Source: Candidatus Accumulibacter similis (GTDB lineage: Bacteria; Pseudomonadota; Gammaproteobacteria; Burkholderiales; Rhodocyclaceae). From it: DNA of 64,000 nucleotides. Made by a program: the position numbers and the translations under genes. This document shows, piece after piece, positions 1 through 9,683 of this stretch (positions within the stretch are counted from its first letter, which is position 1; each line of letters starts with the position of its first letter). The notes under the pieces were generated by a model. The model saw nothing but the letters and a program-made list of their open reading frames with translations. It was not told the DNA's origin and searched no databases. The stretch spans positions 4,956,415 to 5,020,414 of the forward strand of contig CP054595.1 in NCBI GenBank assembly GCA_013347225.1, in the 5' to 3' direction.

Positions 1-254
1 TGCTCCGTACCGATTCCAAACTCGCCGTAGCGGGTGGCGATTGCCGCGCGCAGCTGGTCGGCGTTCGGGTCCGGATAGAGCCGGAGCAGGCCACCGTCTG
101 CAGCCAGCTCCCCGGCGATCGCTGCAACAACGCGCGGTGACGGTGGATAGGGATTTTCGTTGGTGTTCAGCTTGACGAGTTGCGGCAGCTTCGGTTGCTC
201 GCCCGGAACGTATGGCGTCAGGCGATGAACGACGGGGCTCCAGTAGCGGCTCAT
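1..254 (-). CDS. hisC: Histidinol-phosphate aminotransferase, N-terminal part (runs off window)
   Basis: Reading the minus strand from the ATG at 254 gives MSRYWSPVVHRLTPYVPGEQ, then a LNTNENPYPPSP stretch and LYPDPNADQLRAAIA. These are the hallmarks of the N-terminus of HisC, the PLP enzyme that transaminates imidazole acetol phosphate in histidine synthesis. Only about 84 residues are inside the window; the catalytic lysine region lies outside. The gene is divergent from hisB, with about 150 bp between the starts. That spacer holds a short palindrome, TTCACG-n5-CGTGAA (275-291), which might be a regulatory site. The family call is firm for the seen part. Confidence 0.85.
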   Translation of the reverse strand, partial: MSRYWSPVVHRLTPYVPGEQPKLPQLVKLNTNENPYPPSPRVVAAIAGELAADGGLLRLYPDPNADQLRAAIATRYGEFGIGTE

Positions 255-406
255 GAAAGGCTGCTCGGTGTAGGTTCACGGGAAGCGTGAAATGGTATCA
301 TGCCCCCTGTCGATCAGCGGGCGGTTGCCGATGATCGCTGGTGCCCCTGAGCTTGACGCCGGGCGCCCCTGTTCACACCCGACATGCCTCAGGCAATGGT
401 ATCCCG

Positions 407-994
407 ATGCGGCAAGCAGAAGTCTCCAGGCACACGCTCGAAACCCGGGTCGATGTCCGGCTCGATCTCGATGGCAGCGGGCATGGGAATTTCGCCACCG
501 GCGTGCCCTTCCTCGACCACATGCTCGAGCAGATCTCGCGGCACGGCCTGATCGACCTCGACATCGTTGCGAGTGGCGACCTGCACATCGATGCGCACCA
601 CACCGTTGAGGACATTGGCATCACACTGGGCCAGGCTCTGGCACGCGCGCTGGGAGACAAGCGCGGCCTGCGTCGCTACGGCCATGCCTACGTACCGCTC
701 GACGAAGCCCTGTCACGAGCCGTCGTCGATCTCTCGGGTAGACCAGGCCTCTGCTTCCATGTCGCGTTTGCGCGGGCGATGATCGGTGGCTTCGACGTCG
801 ACCTGATCCATGAGTTCTTCCAGGGGCTGGCGAATCATGCCGCGCTGACCCTGCACATCGACAACCTGCGCGGCGACAACGCGCACCATCAGGCGGAAAC
901 GGTGTTCAAGGCTTTTGGTCGTGCGCTGCGGATGGCGGTGGAAGAAGATCCGCGAGCCGCTGGCAGCGTTCCGTCGACCAAAGGCACGCTGTGA
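407..994 (+). CDS. hisB: Imidazoleglycerol-phosphate dehydratase
   Basis: The 195-residue product has the length of monofunctional bacterial IGPD, which dehydrates imidazoleglycerol phosphate in histidine synthesis. Visible manganese-binding signatures are HHTVEDIGI near residue 70 and NAHHQAETVFKAF near residue 165, and FLDHML is also present. The frame is open from 341, but starting at 407 gives the family-standard N-terminus MRQAEVSR, so the longer form is unlikely. It opens the his-tat operon, and its stop overlaps the hisH start (TGATG). Confidence 0.95.
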   Translation: MRQAEVSRHTLETRVDVRLDLDGSGHGNFATGVPFLDHMLEQISRHGLIDLDIVASGDLHIDAHHTVEDIGITLGQALARALGDKRGLRRYGHAYVPLDEALSRAVVDLSGRPGLCFHVAFARAMIGGFDVDLIHEFFQGLANHAALTLHIDNLRGDNAHHQAETVFKAFGRALRMAVEEDPRAAGSVPSTKGTL

Positions 995-1653
995 TGGCGA
1001 ACGGCGCCCGACAGTCCGGTACCACCGTCGTCGTCGATTACGGCATGGGCAATCTGCGATCGGTGTGGCAGGCTCTGGTACACGTCGCCAATGGCCGTAA
1101 GGTGCTCGTTTCGGCCGATCCGGAAGTGGTGCTGGCCGCCGAACGCGTCGTCTTTCCCGGCCAGGGTGCGATGCCGGACTGCATGCGCGAGATTGACGAG
1201 CGTGGCCTGCGGGCGGCAATTCTTGATGCCGCCCGCAACAAGCCCTTTCTCGGCATCTGCATCGGCCAGCAGATGCTCTTCGAGCACAGCGAGGAGGGCG
1301 AGGTCCCGGGGCTCGGTGTCCTGCCGGGACGTGTCAGGCGCTTTCCGGCGGCCGCAATGGTCGACCCTGCCGGAATGCGGCTCAAGGTGCCGCACATGGG
1401 ATGGAACGAGGTCTGGCAGAGAGGCGGCCACCCCCTGTGGCGGGGAATCGCCGACGGCGCCCGTTTCTATTTCGTGCACAGCTATTTCGTCGAACCCGAA
1501 GATGCATGCTGTGTCGCCGCCACGACCGATTATGGCATCCACTTTACCAGCGTGGTCGCACGGGATAACATCTTCGCTCTACAATGCCATCCGGAAAAGA
1601 GTTCGCCGGCCGGGCTCGTCATGCTGGCGAACTTTTTTGCCTGGAAACCCTGA
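994..1653 (+). CDS. hisH: Imidazole glycerol phosphate synthase, glutaminase subunit
   Basis: This is a triad-type glutamine amidotransferase of 219 residues that supplies ammonia to HisF. The nucleophile is Cys89 in GICIGQQ (the common form is GICLGMQ), and the His/Glu pair is in QCHPEKSS near the C-terminus. An N-terminal VVDYGMGNLRSV block is typical of HisH. The ATG at 994 overlaps the hisB stop; a GTG at 991 is an alternative start. The downstream gap to hisA is 48 bp, so the two are probably in one transcript. Confidence 0.95.
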   Translation: MANGARQSGTTVVVDYGMGNLRSVWQALVHVANGRKVLVSADPEVVLAAERVVFPGQGAMPDCMREIDERGLRAAILDAARNKPFLGICIGQQMLFEHSEEGEVPGLGVLPGRVRRFPAAAMVDPAGMRLKVPHMGWNEVWQRGGHPLWRGIADGARFYFVHSYFVEPEDACCVAATTDYGIHFTSVVARDNIFALQCHPEKSSPAGLVMLANFFAWKP

Positions 1654-1701
1654 TCGAGCGTCCGTGTCTCATTTGTATAAACTCCCTTTCTTGTTTTCGC
1701 C

Positions 1702-2445
1702 ATGCTGATCATTCCCGCGATCGACCTCAAGGATGGACAATGCGTCCGGCTCAAACAGGGTCTGATGGACCAAGTGACCATTTTCCCCAACTCGCCCCGC
1801 ACGCAGGCGCGCCACTGGCTGTCGCAGGGCGCCCGTCGTCTGCACGTCGTCGATCTCGATGGCGCTTTCGCCGGCAAGCCGAAGAATGAACGGGCAATCA
1901 AGGAGATCGTCCAGGAAGTCGGCGACGACATCCCGGTGCAACTTGGCGGCGGTATCCGTGACCTCGACACCATCGAGCGCTGCCTTGACGACGGCGTCAG
2001 CTACGTCATCATCGGTACCGCCGCAGTCAAGAACCCGGGATTCCTGCACGATGCCTGCGGCGCCTTTCCCGGCCACATCATCGTCGGCCTGGACGCCCGG
2101 GACGGCAAGGTGGCTGTCGACGGCTGGTCCAAGATGACCGGGCACGATGTCATCGACCTCGCGCGCAAGTATGAGGACTACGGCGTCGAGGCGATCATCT
2201 ACACCGACATCGGGCGCGACGGGATGCTGTCGGGGATCAACATCGAAGCGACGGTGAAACTGGCGCAGGCCCTGCTGATTCCCGTGATCGCCAGCGGCGG
2301 CCTGTCGAGCCTCGACGACATCCGGCGACTCTGCGCCGTCGAGGAGGAAGGGATCAGCGCGACGATCGCCGGCCGCGCGATCTACGATGGTTCGCTCGAT
2401 TTTGCCTCGGCACAGGCGACCGCCGATCACGGTACGAAGACATGA
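1702..2445 (+). CDS. hisA: ProFAR isomerase (phosphoribosylformimino-AICAR-P isomerase)
   Basis: This 247-residue TIM barrel isomerises ProFAR to PRFAR, the substrate of HisHF. The N-terminal IPAIDLKDGQCVRL carries the catalytic Asp8, and YTDIGRDGML carries the second catalytic Asp near residue 173. Phosphate-binding ends GGGIR and ASGGLSS are intact. It sits between hisH and hisF as in other betaproteobacteria. Confidence 0.96.
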   Translation: MLIIPAIDLKDGQCVRLKQGLMDQVTIFPNSPRTQARHWLSQGARRLHVVDLDGAFAGKPKNERAIKEIVQEVGDDIPVQLGGGIRDLDTIERCLDDGVSYVIIGTAAVKNPGFLHDACGAFPGHIIVGLDARDGKVAVDGWSKMTGHDVIDLARKYEDYGVEAIIYTDIGRDGMLSGINIEATVKLAQALLIPVIASGGLSSLDDIRRLCAVEEEGISATIAGRAIYDGSLDFASAQATADHGTKT

Positions 2446-2488
2446 GCAGCGCTGCCGTCGCCCGGTCTGCTGCGGCCGGTAGCTGACC

Positions 2489-3246
<758 letters not shown>

Positions 3247-3250
<4 letters not shown>

Positions 3251-3651
3251 GCGACCTGAACCCGGACGACCAGTGGCTCGACGCACTGAAATGGGATGCG
3301 CAGGGGATGATTCCGGCGATCGCGCAGGATGCCGTCAGTGGCCGTGTGCTGATGTTCGCCTTCATGAACCGGGAGTCGCTGCAGGCAACGGTTGACAGCG
3401 GGAGCGCGGTATACTGGTCGCGTTCGCGTCAGCGCCTGTGGCGCAAGGGCGAAGAGTCCGGCCACGTGCAGCGGGTGCGAGCGATTCGCGCTGACTGTGA
3501 TGGTGACGTCCTGCTTCTGTCGATCGAGCAGCGGGGTGGCATTGCCTGCCATACCGGCCGCGAGAGCTGCTTTTTCCATCAACTTCAGGGGAATGCCTGG
3601 GTCGCGGTCGACCCCGTGCTCAAGGCCCCCGGGGACATATACGGCAAATGA
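3247..3651 (+). CDS. hisI: Phosphoribosyl-AMP cyclohydrolase
   Basis: The 134-residue product opens the purine ring of phosphoribosyl-AMP. Zinc and magnesium ligand signatures are visible: the DCDGD block near residue 80 and GGIACHTGRESCFF near residue 97. WSRSRQRLWRKGEESG is a family block. It overlaps hisF by 4 nt and hisE by 4 nt, so translation is probably coupled. HisI and HisE are separate proteins here, not fused as in enterics. Confidence 0.96.
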
Positions 3652-3968
3652 ACATGGATATGCTGCACCGGATCTCGGAAACGCTGCTCGAACGTCGCCG
3701 GGCAGACCCGGAAACCTCGTATACCGCACAGTTGATGTCCAAGGGTCCGGACTCGATCCTGAAGAAGATCGGCGAGGAATGTGCCGAGCTGATCATGGCT
3801 GGCAAGGAGGGCAACCGACTGCACGTAGTGTGGGAATCGGCCGACGTCCTGTACCACATCATGGTGCTGCTCGCCTTCCACGGCCTGTCAATCGAGGACG
3901 TGCTGCAGGAAATGCGGCGCCGCGAAGGCATCTCGGGAATCGACGAGAAGAAGTCGCGGAAAGGCTGA
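3648..3968 (+). CDS. hisE: Phosphoribosyl-ATP pyrophosphatase
   Basis: This all-alpha MazG-like pyrophosphohydrolase of 106 residues hydrolyses phosphoribosyl-ATP. The magnesium-binding signature KIGEECAELIMA and the downstream WESADVLYHIMVLL block are intact. Its ATG overlaps the hisI stop by 4 nt, and the HIT gene starts 3 nt downstream. Confidence 0.95.
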   Translation: MNMDMLHRISETLLERRRADPETSYTAQLMSKGPDSILKKIGEECAELIMAGKEGNRLHVVWESADVLYHIMVLLAFHGLSIEDVLQEMRRREGISGIDEKKSRKG

Positions 3969-3971
3969 GCG

Positions 3972-4322
3972 ATGGAGGACTGTCTTTTCTGCCGCATCGT
4001 CGCTGGGCGGATTCCGGCACGCAAGGTCTTCGAGGACGACGAGATCCTCGCCTTCCACGACATCAACCCGGCAAGGCCGGTGCACCTGCTGGTGATCCCG
4101 AAGCGCCACATCACTTCGCTGGCAACGGTCAGCGACGCCGACACCCGGGTTCTCGGACGCATGCTCGCGGTTGCCGACCGGCTGGCGACCGAGCAGGGCA
4201 GCCCGGACGGCTTTCGCGTGATCATCAATACGGGCCGCATCGGGCATCAGGAAGTGCAACATCTGCATGCCCACATCGTCGGCGGTCCAGAGCCAGTAGG
4301 GCCGATGCTCAAACGCATCTGA
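3972..4322 (+). CDS. HIT-family purine nucleoside phosphoramidase (HinT-like)
   Basis: The 116-residue protein has the CLFCRIVAGRIPA opening of the HinT branch and the active-site triad HLHAHIVGG near residue 98. Family members hydrolyse adenosine phosphoramidates and similar nucleotide conjugates in the cytoplasm. It follows hisE after 3 nt, a common betaproteobacterial arrangement between his and tat genes. The physiological substrate cannot be told from sequence. Confidence 0.92.
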   Translation: MEDCLFCRIVAGRIPARKVFEDDEILAFHDINPARPVHLLVIPKRHITSLATVSDADTRVLGRMLAVADRLATEQGSPDGFRVIINTGRIGHQEVQHLHAHIVGGPEPVGPMLKRI

Positions 4323-4407
4323 CGACGCGTTCGACCGGCCGACGGCTCGCAGGCACAGGGTGGCGCTGCTCGCCGTGGATCAATCTTCACCCCATTGGAG
4401 GCCTGAC

Positions 4408-4653
4408 ATGGGTTCTTTCAGCATCTGGCACTGGTTGGTCGTCCTGATCATCGTTCTCCTGATCTTCGGCACCAAGAAGCTGCGCAATCTTGGCGCCGAC
4501 CTCGGTGGCGCAGTGAAGGGATTCAAGGACGGGATCAAGGACGCGGCAGGCGAGGACAAGCCCGCCGAGCCGGCCGCCCCGGCTGCGCCGCCGCCACAGG
4601 TTGCCACCGGGCAGACGATCGAGGGCGAGATAAGGGAGAAGACCCGCAGCTAG
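4408..4653 (+). CDS. tatA: Twin-arginine translocase subunit TatA
   Basis: An 81-residue single-span protein: FSIWHWLVVLIIVLLIFG forms the transmembrane helix, followed by the conserved FGTKKL-RNLG hinge and an amphipathic helix (GGAVKGFKDGI). The Pro/Ala-rich tail is usual. TatA oligomers form the size-variable pore for folded twin-arginine substrates. The ATG at 4408 is chosen because a GGAGG Shine-Dalgarno lies 7 nt upstream and it gives the standard MGSFSIWHW start. Confidence 0.95.
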   Translation: MGSFSIWHWLVVLIIVLLIFGTKKLRNLGADLGGAVKGFKDGIKDAAGEDKPAEPAAPAAPPPQVATGQTIEGEIREKTRS

Positions 4654-4760
4654 AGCGGAGCGGACTGCGGCGGGCGGCAGCGATGGGGCGCCGGTCGCCC
4701 GCCCGCCTTGCCCCTGCCCCCGCCCCTTCGTGTCGCCAGCGCCCAGACGGATGAACGCAC

Positions 4761-5177
4761 ATGTTTGATATCGGCTTTTCCGAGTTGATGCTGATCGCCG
4801 TCGTCGCGCTGGTGGTGATCGGTCCCGAGCGGTTGCCGCGGGTCGCGCGCACCGCCGGGCACCTGCTCGGCCGGCTGCAGCGCTACGTCAGCGCCGTCAA
4901 GTCGGACATCAGCCGCGAAATGCAGCTCGAGGAACTGCGCCGCCTGCAGAGCGAGATTCAGGAGTCGGCGCGGAGCGTCGAGGACGGCCTCAGCAGCGAG
5001 ATGCAGGCAGCGAAACAGGCGCTCACCGCGACGGCAGAAGCCGTCAACAGGGAGATCAAGGCACCGCCGGCGAGTGCCCCGGCGCCTTCGGTGGCGCACT
5101 CGCCGGTCGCTCCACCACTCCCGGGCGATCTCCCCGGAACGTCGGCCAGTCGCAGCGGGCCAGGGACGAGCGCCTGA
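4761..5177 (+). CDS. tatB: Sec-independent translocase subunit TatB
   Basis: The 138-residue protein begins MFDIGFSELMLIAVVALVVIGPERLP, the diagnostic TatB membrane helix with Glu8 and the GPERLP hinge. A long amphipathic helix (residues 30-100) and a Pro-rich tail follow. TatB with TatC forms the receptor for twin-arginine signal peptides. The 107-bp gap from tatA is GC-rich and has no evident gene. Confidence 0.95.
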   Translation: MFDIGFSELMLIAVVALVVIGPERLPRVARTAGHLLGRLQRYVSAVKSDISREMQLEELRRLQSEIQESARSVEDGLSSEMQAAKQALTATAEAVNREIKAPPASAPAPSVAHSPVAPPLPGDLPGTSASRSGPGTSA

Positions 5178-5184
5178 TCCGTCG

Positions 5185-6051
5185 ATGAACCTGCCTGAAG
5201 ATTCATTCCTCTCGCACCTCGTCGAACTGCGTGACCGCCTGATTCGGGCCCTGCTGGCGATCGGCATCGTCTTCCTCTGTCTCGCGCCTTGGGCGCAGGA
5301 CATCTACGCCCTGCTTGCGCATCCCTTGCTGGCCAAGCTGCCGCAAGGAGGCCAGATGATTGCCACCGACGTCATCGGCGTCTTTCTCGTGCCGATGAAG
5401 GTGGCCTTGATGGTCGCGTTCCTGATCGCGTTGCCGTACGTCCTCTATCAGATCTGGGCCTTCGTCGCGCCCGGCCTTTATGCGCACGAGAAGCGCCTGG
5501 CGTTGCCGCTGGTCGGTGCCAGCGTCGTCCTCTTCTTCGTCGGCATGGCCTTCGCCTACTTTCTCGTGTTTCCGGCGGTGTTCGGCTTCATGGCCTCGGT
5601 GCAGCCCGAGGGTGTGGCCTGGATGACCGATATCGAGAAGTACCTCTCTTTCGTCCTCACGACCTTCATTGCCTTCGGAGTGACTTTCGAGGTACCGGTA
5701 GCCGTGCTCGTTCTGGTGCAGGCTGGCATCGTCGAGGTCGACAAGCTGCGCGAATGGCGTCCATACGTCATCGTCGGTGCTTTCGTTGTCGGGGCGATCT
5801 TCACGCCGCCGGACGTCATCTCGCAGTTGATGATGGCCATCCCGCTGTGCCTTCTCTTCGAACTCGGCCTGCTGCTCGCGCGTTTTGTCCACCGCCGGCC
5901 TGCCGCGCCGGCGCCGCGGGCGGACAACCCAGCAGCCACGGCGGCAAGCAACGAGAGCGTGGTGTGGCAGCCAGCATCCAATGGCGAAATGGATACGGTT
6001 GCCGGCAGCATCGACCGCGAGGAGCCGCCGGACCGCAAGCCGGAGGGCTGA
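5185..6051 (+). CDS. tatC: Sec-independent translocase subunit TatC
   Basis: A 288-residue polytopic protein with about six membrane helices; the N-terminal SFLSHLVELRDRLIRALLAIG is the TatC signature that recognises the twin-arginine motif. FVAPGLYAHEKRLALP and FGVTFEVPV are further conserved blocks. The ATG at 5185 lies 7 nt after the tatB stop and gives the family N-terminus; the frame is open further upstream. The hydrophilic tail after residue 245 is longer than usual and probably cytoplasmic. Confidence 0.95.
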   Translation: MNLPEDSFLSHLVELRDRLIRALLAIGIVFLCLAPWAQDIYALLAHPLLAKLPQGGQMIATDVIGVFLVPMKVALMVAFLIALPYVLYQIWAFVAPGLYAHEKRLALPLVGASVVLFFVGMAFAYFLVFPAVFGFMASVQPEGVAWMTDIEKYLSFVLTTFIAFGVTFEVPVAVLVLVQAGIVEVDKLREWRPYVIVGAFVVGAIFTPPDVISQLMMAIPLCLLFELGLLLARFVHRRPAAPAPRADNPAATAASNESVVWQPASNGEMDTVAGSIDREEPPDRKPEG

Positions 6052-6090
6052 TCCAGGACGGCTGCCAGCAGGTTCTGGGCGCCCCGCTCC

Positions 6091-6900
6091 TCAGACCGGC
6101 GGTTCCCGCGCGGGCCCGGCGATCGTCTGGCGATGGCCGACCGGCGCGCCTTCGGCGAACAGCCACAGGCTCCCGTTCGGCATCGTCGTCCAGGTTTCGT
6201 TGTCGGTGAGCGGTACCGTGGCGATCACCGCGACCCGATCGTCGGGAGTCGTGACGGCGCTGAAGTCGATGCTCAAGTCCTGGTCGCGCAGGTGGGCGAC
6301 GGCAAACGGTGCCTGGCGAACGATGAAGCTGAGTTGCGTCGAACAGTGTGCGAAAAGGCAGTCGCCATTCGACAGGAGGTAATTGCAGGCACCGCGAGCG
6401 CCGAGATCGAGCGTGAGGTGGTGCAGTTCGTCAAACAGGTCAGGCAGGGAGGGCGCCCGTCTGCCGAAGCGCAGCCGCAGCTGCTGCAGCAACCAGCAAA
6501 AGGCGCGCTCACTGTCGGTCTGGCCGACGGGGGTGAAGCTGCCGTCCAGAACGGGAGCAAAGTCGGGCAGGTTGCCGTTGTGGGCGAAGATCCAGTACCG
6601 CCCCCAGAGTTCACGCATGAACGGATGGGTATTCTCGAGCGCGACGATTCCCTGTGTTGCCTTGCGAATGTGCGCGATGACGTTCTTCGAGTGGATTGGA
6701 TAGCTGCGCACGAGTTCGGCGACCGGAGAGACACTGGAAGGCTGCGGGTCGAGAAACACGCGCGTGCCGCGACCCTCGAAGAAGGCGATTCCCCAGCCGT
6801 CGGCGTGCACGTCGGTGGCACCACCACGGGCCTGGAAGCCGGCAAACGAGAAGCAGATGTCCGTCGGCACGTTGCAGTTCATGGCCAGCAGCTGGCACAT
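6091..6900 (-). CDS. Class II glutamine amidotransferase (YafJ-like)
   Basis: This is an Ntn-hydrolase of 269 residues with nucleophile Cys2 in MCQLLAMNCN. Further class II motifs are DGWGIAFFEG, HIRKATQG and FAHNGNL. Members such as YafJ/EgtC form gamma-glutamyl amide bonds or release ammonia from glutamine; the natural substrate is unknown for this branch. It lies convergent to tatC and starts 9 nt after the stop of the HtrA-like gene, which is transcribed in the same direction. Confidence 0.85.
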   Translation of the reverse strand: MCQLLAMNCNVPTDICFSFAGFQARGGATDVHADGWGIAFFEGRGTRVFLDPQPSSVSPVAELVRSYPIHSKNVIAHIRKATQGIVALENTHPFMRELWGRYWIFAHNGNLPDFAPVLDGSFTPVGQTDSERAFCWLLQQLRLRFGRRAPSLPDLFDELHHLTLDLGARGACNYLLSNGDCLFAHCSTQLSFIVRQAPFAVAHLRDQDLSIDFSAVTTPDDRVAVIATVPLTDNETWTTMPNGSLWLFAEGAPVGHRQTIAGPAREPPV

Positions 6901-6909
6901 CGCTTGCTC

Positions 6910-8082
6910 CTACTCGCGTGCAGGGCGCTGCGGCGTGCGTTTGCCGATGCGGATGCTGGTGTCGACGAAGCTGCTCTGGCGGCGCAATCTGAAGACCACC
7001 GTCTCGCCTGGCTTCTGACTGGCGATGAGGTCGAGCATTCCCTGTGGGTCCTTCACCAGACGGCCATCGACCGCGAGCAGGATGTCGCCGGGCTTGATGC
7101 CGCCCGCGTCGGCCGGGCTGCCGCGCAGCACGCCGGCAATCAGCGCGCCACTGGTGTCCGGCAAGCCGAACGACTCGGCGAGGTCGACGGTGATCTCCTG
7201 CGCCTCGACACCGATCCAGCCGCGCGTCACGCTGCCGGTGGCAATGATCTGTTCCATGACATTGCGCGCGAGCGAGATCGGAATCGCGAAACCGATGCCG
7301 AGCGAGCCGCCGGAGCGCGAGTAGATGGCGGTGTTGATGCCGATCAGGTTGCCCTGGCTGTCGACCAGCGCGCCGCCCGAATTGCCGGGGTTGATCGCGG
7401 CATCGGTCTGAATGAAGTTCTCGAAGGTATTGATGCCGAGATGCGATCGCCCGAGCGCCGAGATGATTCCCATCGTCACCGTCTGGCCGACACCAAAAGG
7501 ATTGCCGATCGCAAGCGTGACGTCACCGACGGCAATGTCGTCCATTCTGCCTAGGGTGATTGCCGGCAGGGCCAGCTCGTGGCCATTTCGCGCGCTGATC
7601 TGCAGGACCGCCAGGTCGGACTCCGGATCGCTGCCAACCAGGCGGGCGTCAAGGCTGCGCCCGTCGCTGAGAGCGATCTCGATCTGATCGGCGCCCTCCA
7701 CGACATGGAAATTCGTGAGAACATAGCCGCTCGAACTGACGATGACTCCCGAACCGAGGCCGGCGGTCTTCGGGCTTTCGCCGTCGGCGCCCTCGCCGAA
7801 GAAATGCCGGAAGACCGGGTCATCGAGCAGTGGATTGCGGCGGGCCCTGACCTTCTGCGAAGTGAAGATGTGAACCACCGACGGCAACGCCTTGTCGGCT
7901 GCCTCGCGAAACGAGGCGGGCCGTGCTGGCACGGCAGGTGCCGCCGATTCGCGCAGAGCGACGACGCTGGCCGCGACCGGCGATCCCCGGCCGATCCACT
8001 CCGGCTTCAGCGTACTGACGACGAAGAGAACGGCAAGACCAACCGTCACCGTTTGTGCAAAAATCAGCCAGAGCCTGCGCAT
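6910..8082 (-). CDS. HtrA/Do-type periplasmic serine endopeptidase with one PDZ domain
   Basis: The 390-residue product has an N-terminal membrane anchor (residues 3-24), a trypsin-like S1C domain with His126 in NFHVVEG, Asp in SDLAVLQI and Ser235 in GNSGGALV, and one PDZ domain (residues about 285-375). A single PDZ and a retained anchor resemble DegS or HhoB rather than two-PDZ DegP/DegQ. It likely acts on envelope stress or misfolded periplasmic proteins. The frame is open to 8178, but MRRLWLIFAQ at 8082 places the anchor at the N-terminus. Confidence 0.88.
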   Translation of the reverse strand: MRRLWLIFAQTVTVGLAVLFVVSTLKPEWIGRGSPVAASVVALRESAAPAVPARPASFREAADKALPSVVHIFTSQKVRARRNPLLDDPVFRHFFGEGADGESPKTAGLGSGVIVSSSGYVLTNFHVVEGADQIEIALSDGRSLDARLVGSDPESDLAVLQISARNGHELALPAITLGRMDDIAVGDVTLAIGNPFGVGQTVTMGIISALGRSHLGINTFENFIQTDAAINPGNSGGALVDSQGNLIGINTAIYSRSGGSLGIGFAIPISLARNVMEQIIATGSVTRGWIGVEAQEITVDLAESFGLPDTSGALIAGVLRGSPADAGGIKPGDILLAVDGRLVKDPQGMLDLIASQKPGETVVFRLRRQSSFVDTSIRIGKRTPQRPARE

Positions 8083-8105
8083 GGGCGAAAAACCGGAGCC
8101 TTTGG

Positions 8106-8852
8106 ATGAAACGCGAAGAATTGACCCGTTACCTGGAGGATCTGCTGGAGCCGGGGCGCTTCCGGGATTATTGCCCAAACGGCCTGCAAGTGGAAGGACG
8201 CCACGAGATCAGGCGCCTGGTCGCCGGTGTCAGCGCCACGCAGGCGCTGCTCGACGCCGCGGTCGAGCATGCCGCCGATGCCATTCTGGTCCATCATGGC
8301 TGGTTCTGGCGGGGCGAGGACGGCTGCGTGACGGGAATCCGCAAGACCCGCCTGCGGACGCTTCTGCTCCATGACATCAACCTCTACGCCTTCCACTTGC
8401 CGCTCGACAGCCATCAGGAACTGGGCAACAACGCGCAACTCGCGAAACGCCTCGACTGGATCGCCGACGGCCGTTTCGGCGAGCAGGAACTCGGCTGGCT
8501 CGGCCACCTGCCGGTGCCCCTGCCTGCCCGGCAGCTTGGCGAGCGCGTCGCGCTCGCGCTGCAGCGTCCTCCCCTGCTGCTCGGTGACGGCGAGCGTCTG
8601 GTGAGTCGCGTTGCCTGGTGCTCGGGCGCGGCGCCGGGGATGTTCGAAGCCGCGATCGCACTTGGCGCCGATCTCTATCTGACTGGCGAAGCGTCGGAGC
8701 CCAGCACGCATCTTGCACGCGAGTCGGGGGTAACCTATCTCGCCGCCGGCCACCATGCCAGCGAGCGGTATGGTGTCATGGCGCTGGCCGCACACCTCGG
8801 CGAACATTTCGCTCTCGACTGTCGCTTCGTAGACCTCGACAATCCTGTCTGA
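8106..8852 (+). CDS. Nif3-like dinuclear metal centre protein
   Basis: This 248-residue protein matches the Nif3/YbgI (DUF34) family: NGLQVEG near residue 25, ILVHHGWFW as the first metal-binding block, and a C-terminal GHHASERYGVMALAAHL block that supplies further ligands. Family members are hexameric and bind two metals; GTP cyclohydrolase I activity has been proposed for some relatives, but function is not settled. The start lies only 23 bp from the divergent HtrA-like gene, so the promoters must overlap. Confidence 0.88.
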   Translation: MKREELTRYLEDLLEPGRFRDYCPNGLQVEGRHEIRRLVAGVSATQALLDAAVEHAADAILVHHGWFWRGEDGCVTGIRKTRLRTLLLHDINLYAFHLPLDSHQELGNNAQLAKRLDWIADGRFGEQELGWLGHLPVPLPARQLGERVALALQRPPLLLGDGERLVSRVAWCSGAAPGMFEAAIALGADLYLTGEASEPSTHLARESGVTYLAAGHHASERYGVMALAAHLGEHFALDCRFVDLDNPV

Positions 8853-8870
8853 ATCCGATGAGGAACAACC

Positions 8871-9554
8871 ATGAGCTTTGTTTTCCCACCCCCGCCGCGC
8901 GTCACCCTGCCGGTGACCGGCAGCGATGCCCTGTTCCCGGTACGGCGTGTCTATTGCGTCGGGCGAAACTACGCCGATCACGCCATCGAGATGGGCGCCG
9001 ACAGCCGCGAACCACCTTTCTTCTTCAGCAAGCCGGCCGATGCGCTGGTTGCCGGCGGCGGAGACGTGCCCTACCCGCCCCTGACCGGTGACCTGCAGCA
9101 CGAAGTGGAACTGGTGGTTGCTCTCGCGGCCGGTGGTGAGCGGATTCCGGTGTCACAGGCACTGGACTGCGTCTTTGGCTATGCCGTCGGGCTCGACCTG
9201 ACACGGCGCGATCTGCAACAGCGGGCGAAGGAAAAAGGTCATCCCTGGGACATGGCCAAGGGCTTCGACCACAGTGCGCCGATCGGCGCCATCACTCCAC
9301 TGGCTACCAGCGGCCACCCGCTGCATGGAGCGATCCGGCTCAGGGTCAACGGTCAGCTGCGACAGGACGGGGACCTCGGGCAGATGTCATGGAAAGTGGC
9401 CGAGATCATCACCAATCTGTCGACCTATGTCCACCTGCAGGCGGGTGACCTGATTTTCACCGGCACCCCGGCCGGGGTATCGACGGTGACCCGCGGCGAC
9501 CTGCTCGAGGCGACGGTGGCCGGCGTCGGCGAGCTGACGGTGAGGCTGGTCTGA
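8871..9554 (+). CDS. Fumarylacetoacetate hydrolase (FAH)-family enzyme
   Basis: The 227-residue product carries the C-terminal FAH fold used by acylpyruvases, oxaloacetate decarboxylases and catabolic hydratases. YCVGRNYADHAIEMG and FFFSKPADAL are hallmark blocks, and LQHEVELVVAL supplies the metal-binding glutamates. GDLIFTGTPAGVS near the end is also diagnostic. Length and the YCVGRNY start resemble FAHD1-type acylpyruvase/oxaloacetate decarboxylases; exact substrate is not known. Confidence 0.88.
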   Translation: MSFVFPPPPRVTLPVTGSDALFPVRRVYCVGRNYADHAIEMGADSREPPFFFSKPADALVAGGGDVPYPPLTGDLQHEVELVVALAAGGERIPVSQALDCVFGYAVGLDLTRRDLQQRAKEKGHPWDMAKGFDHSAPIGAITPLATSGHPLHGAIRLRVNGQLRQDGDLGQMSWKVAEIITNLSTYVHLQAGDLIFTGTPAGVSTVTRGDLLEATVAGVGELTVRLV

Positions 9555-9683
9555 GATGACGAACGAGCCGCAGGTCGCCGCCTGTCGGCACCGGCACGCT
9601 CGCTCGGGGCAACGTCGGCGACCCGCTGGACGGATCGGCCAGACCGCCGCGATGATTCCGATCCCACATCACGGAGAACGCTC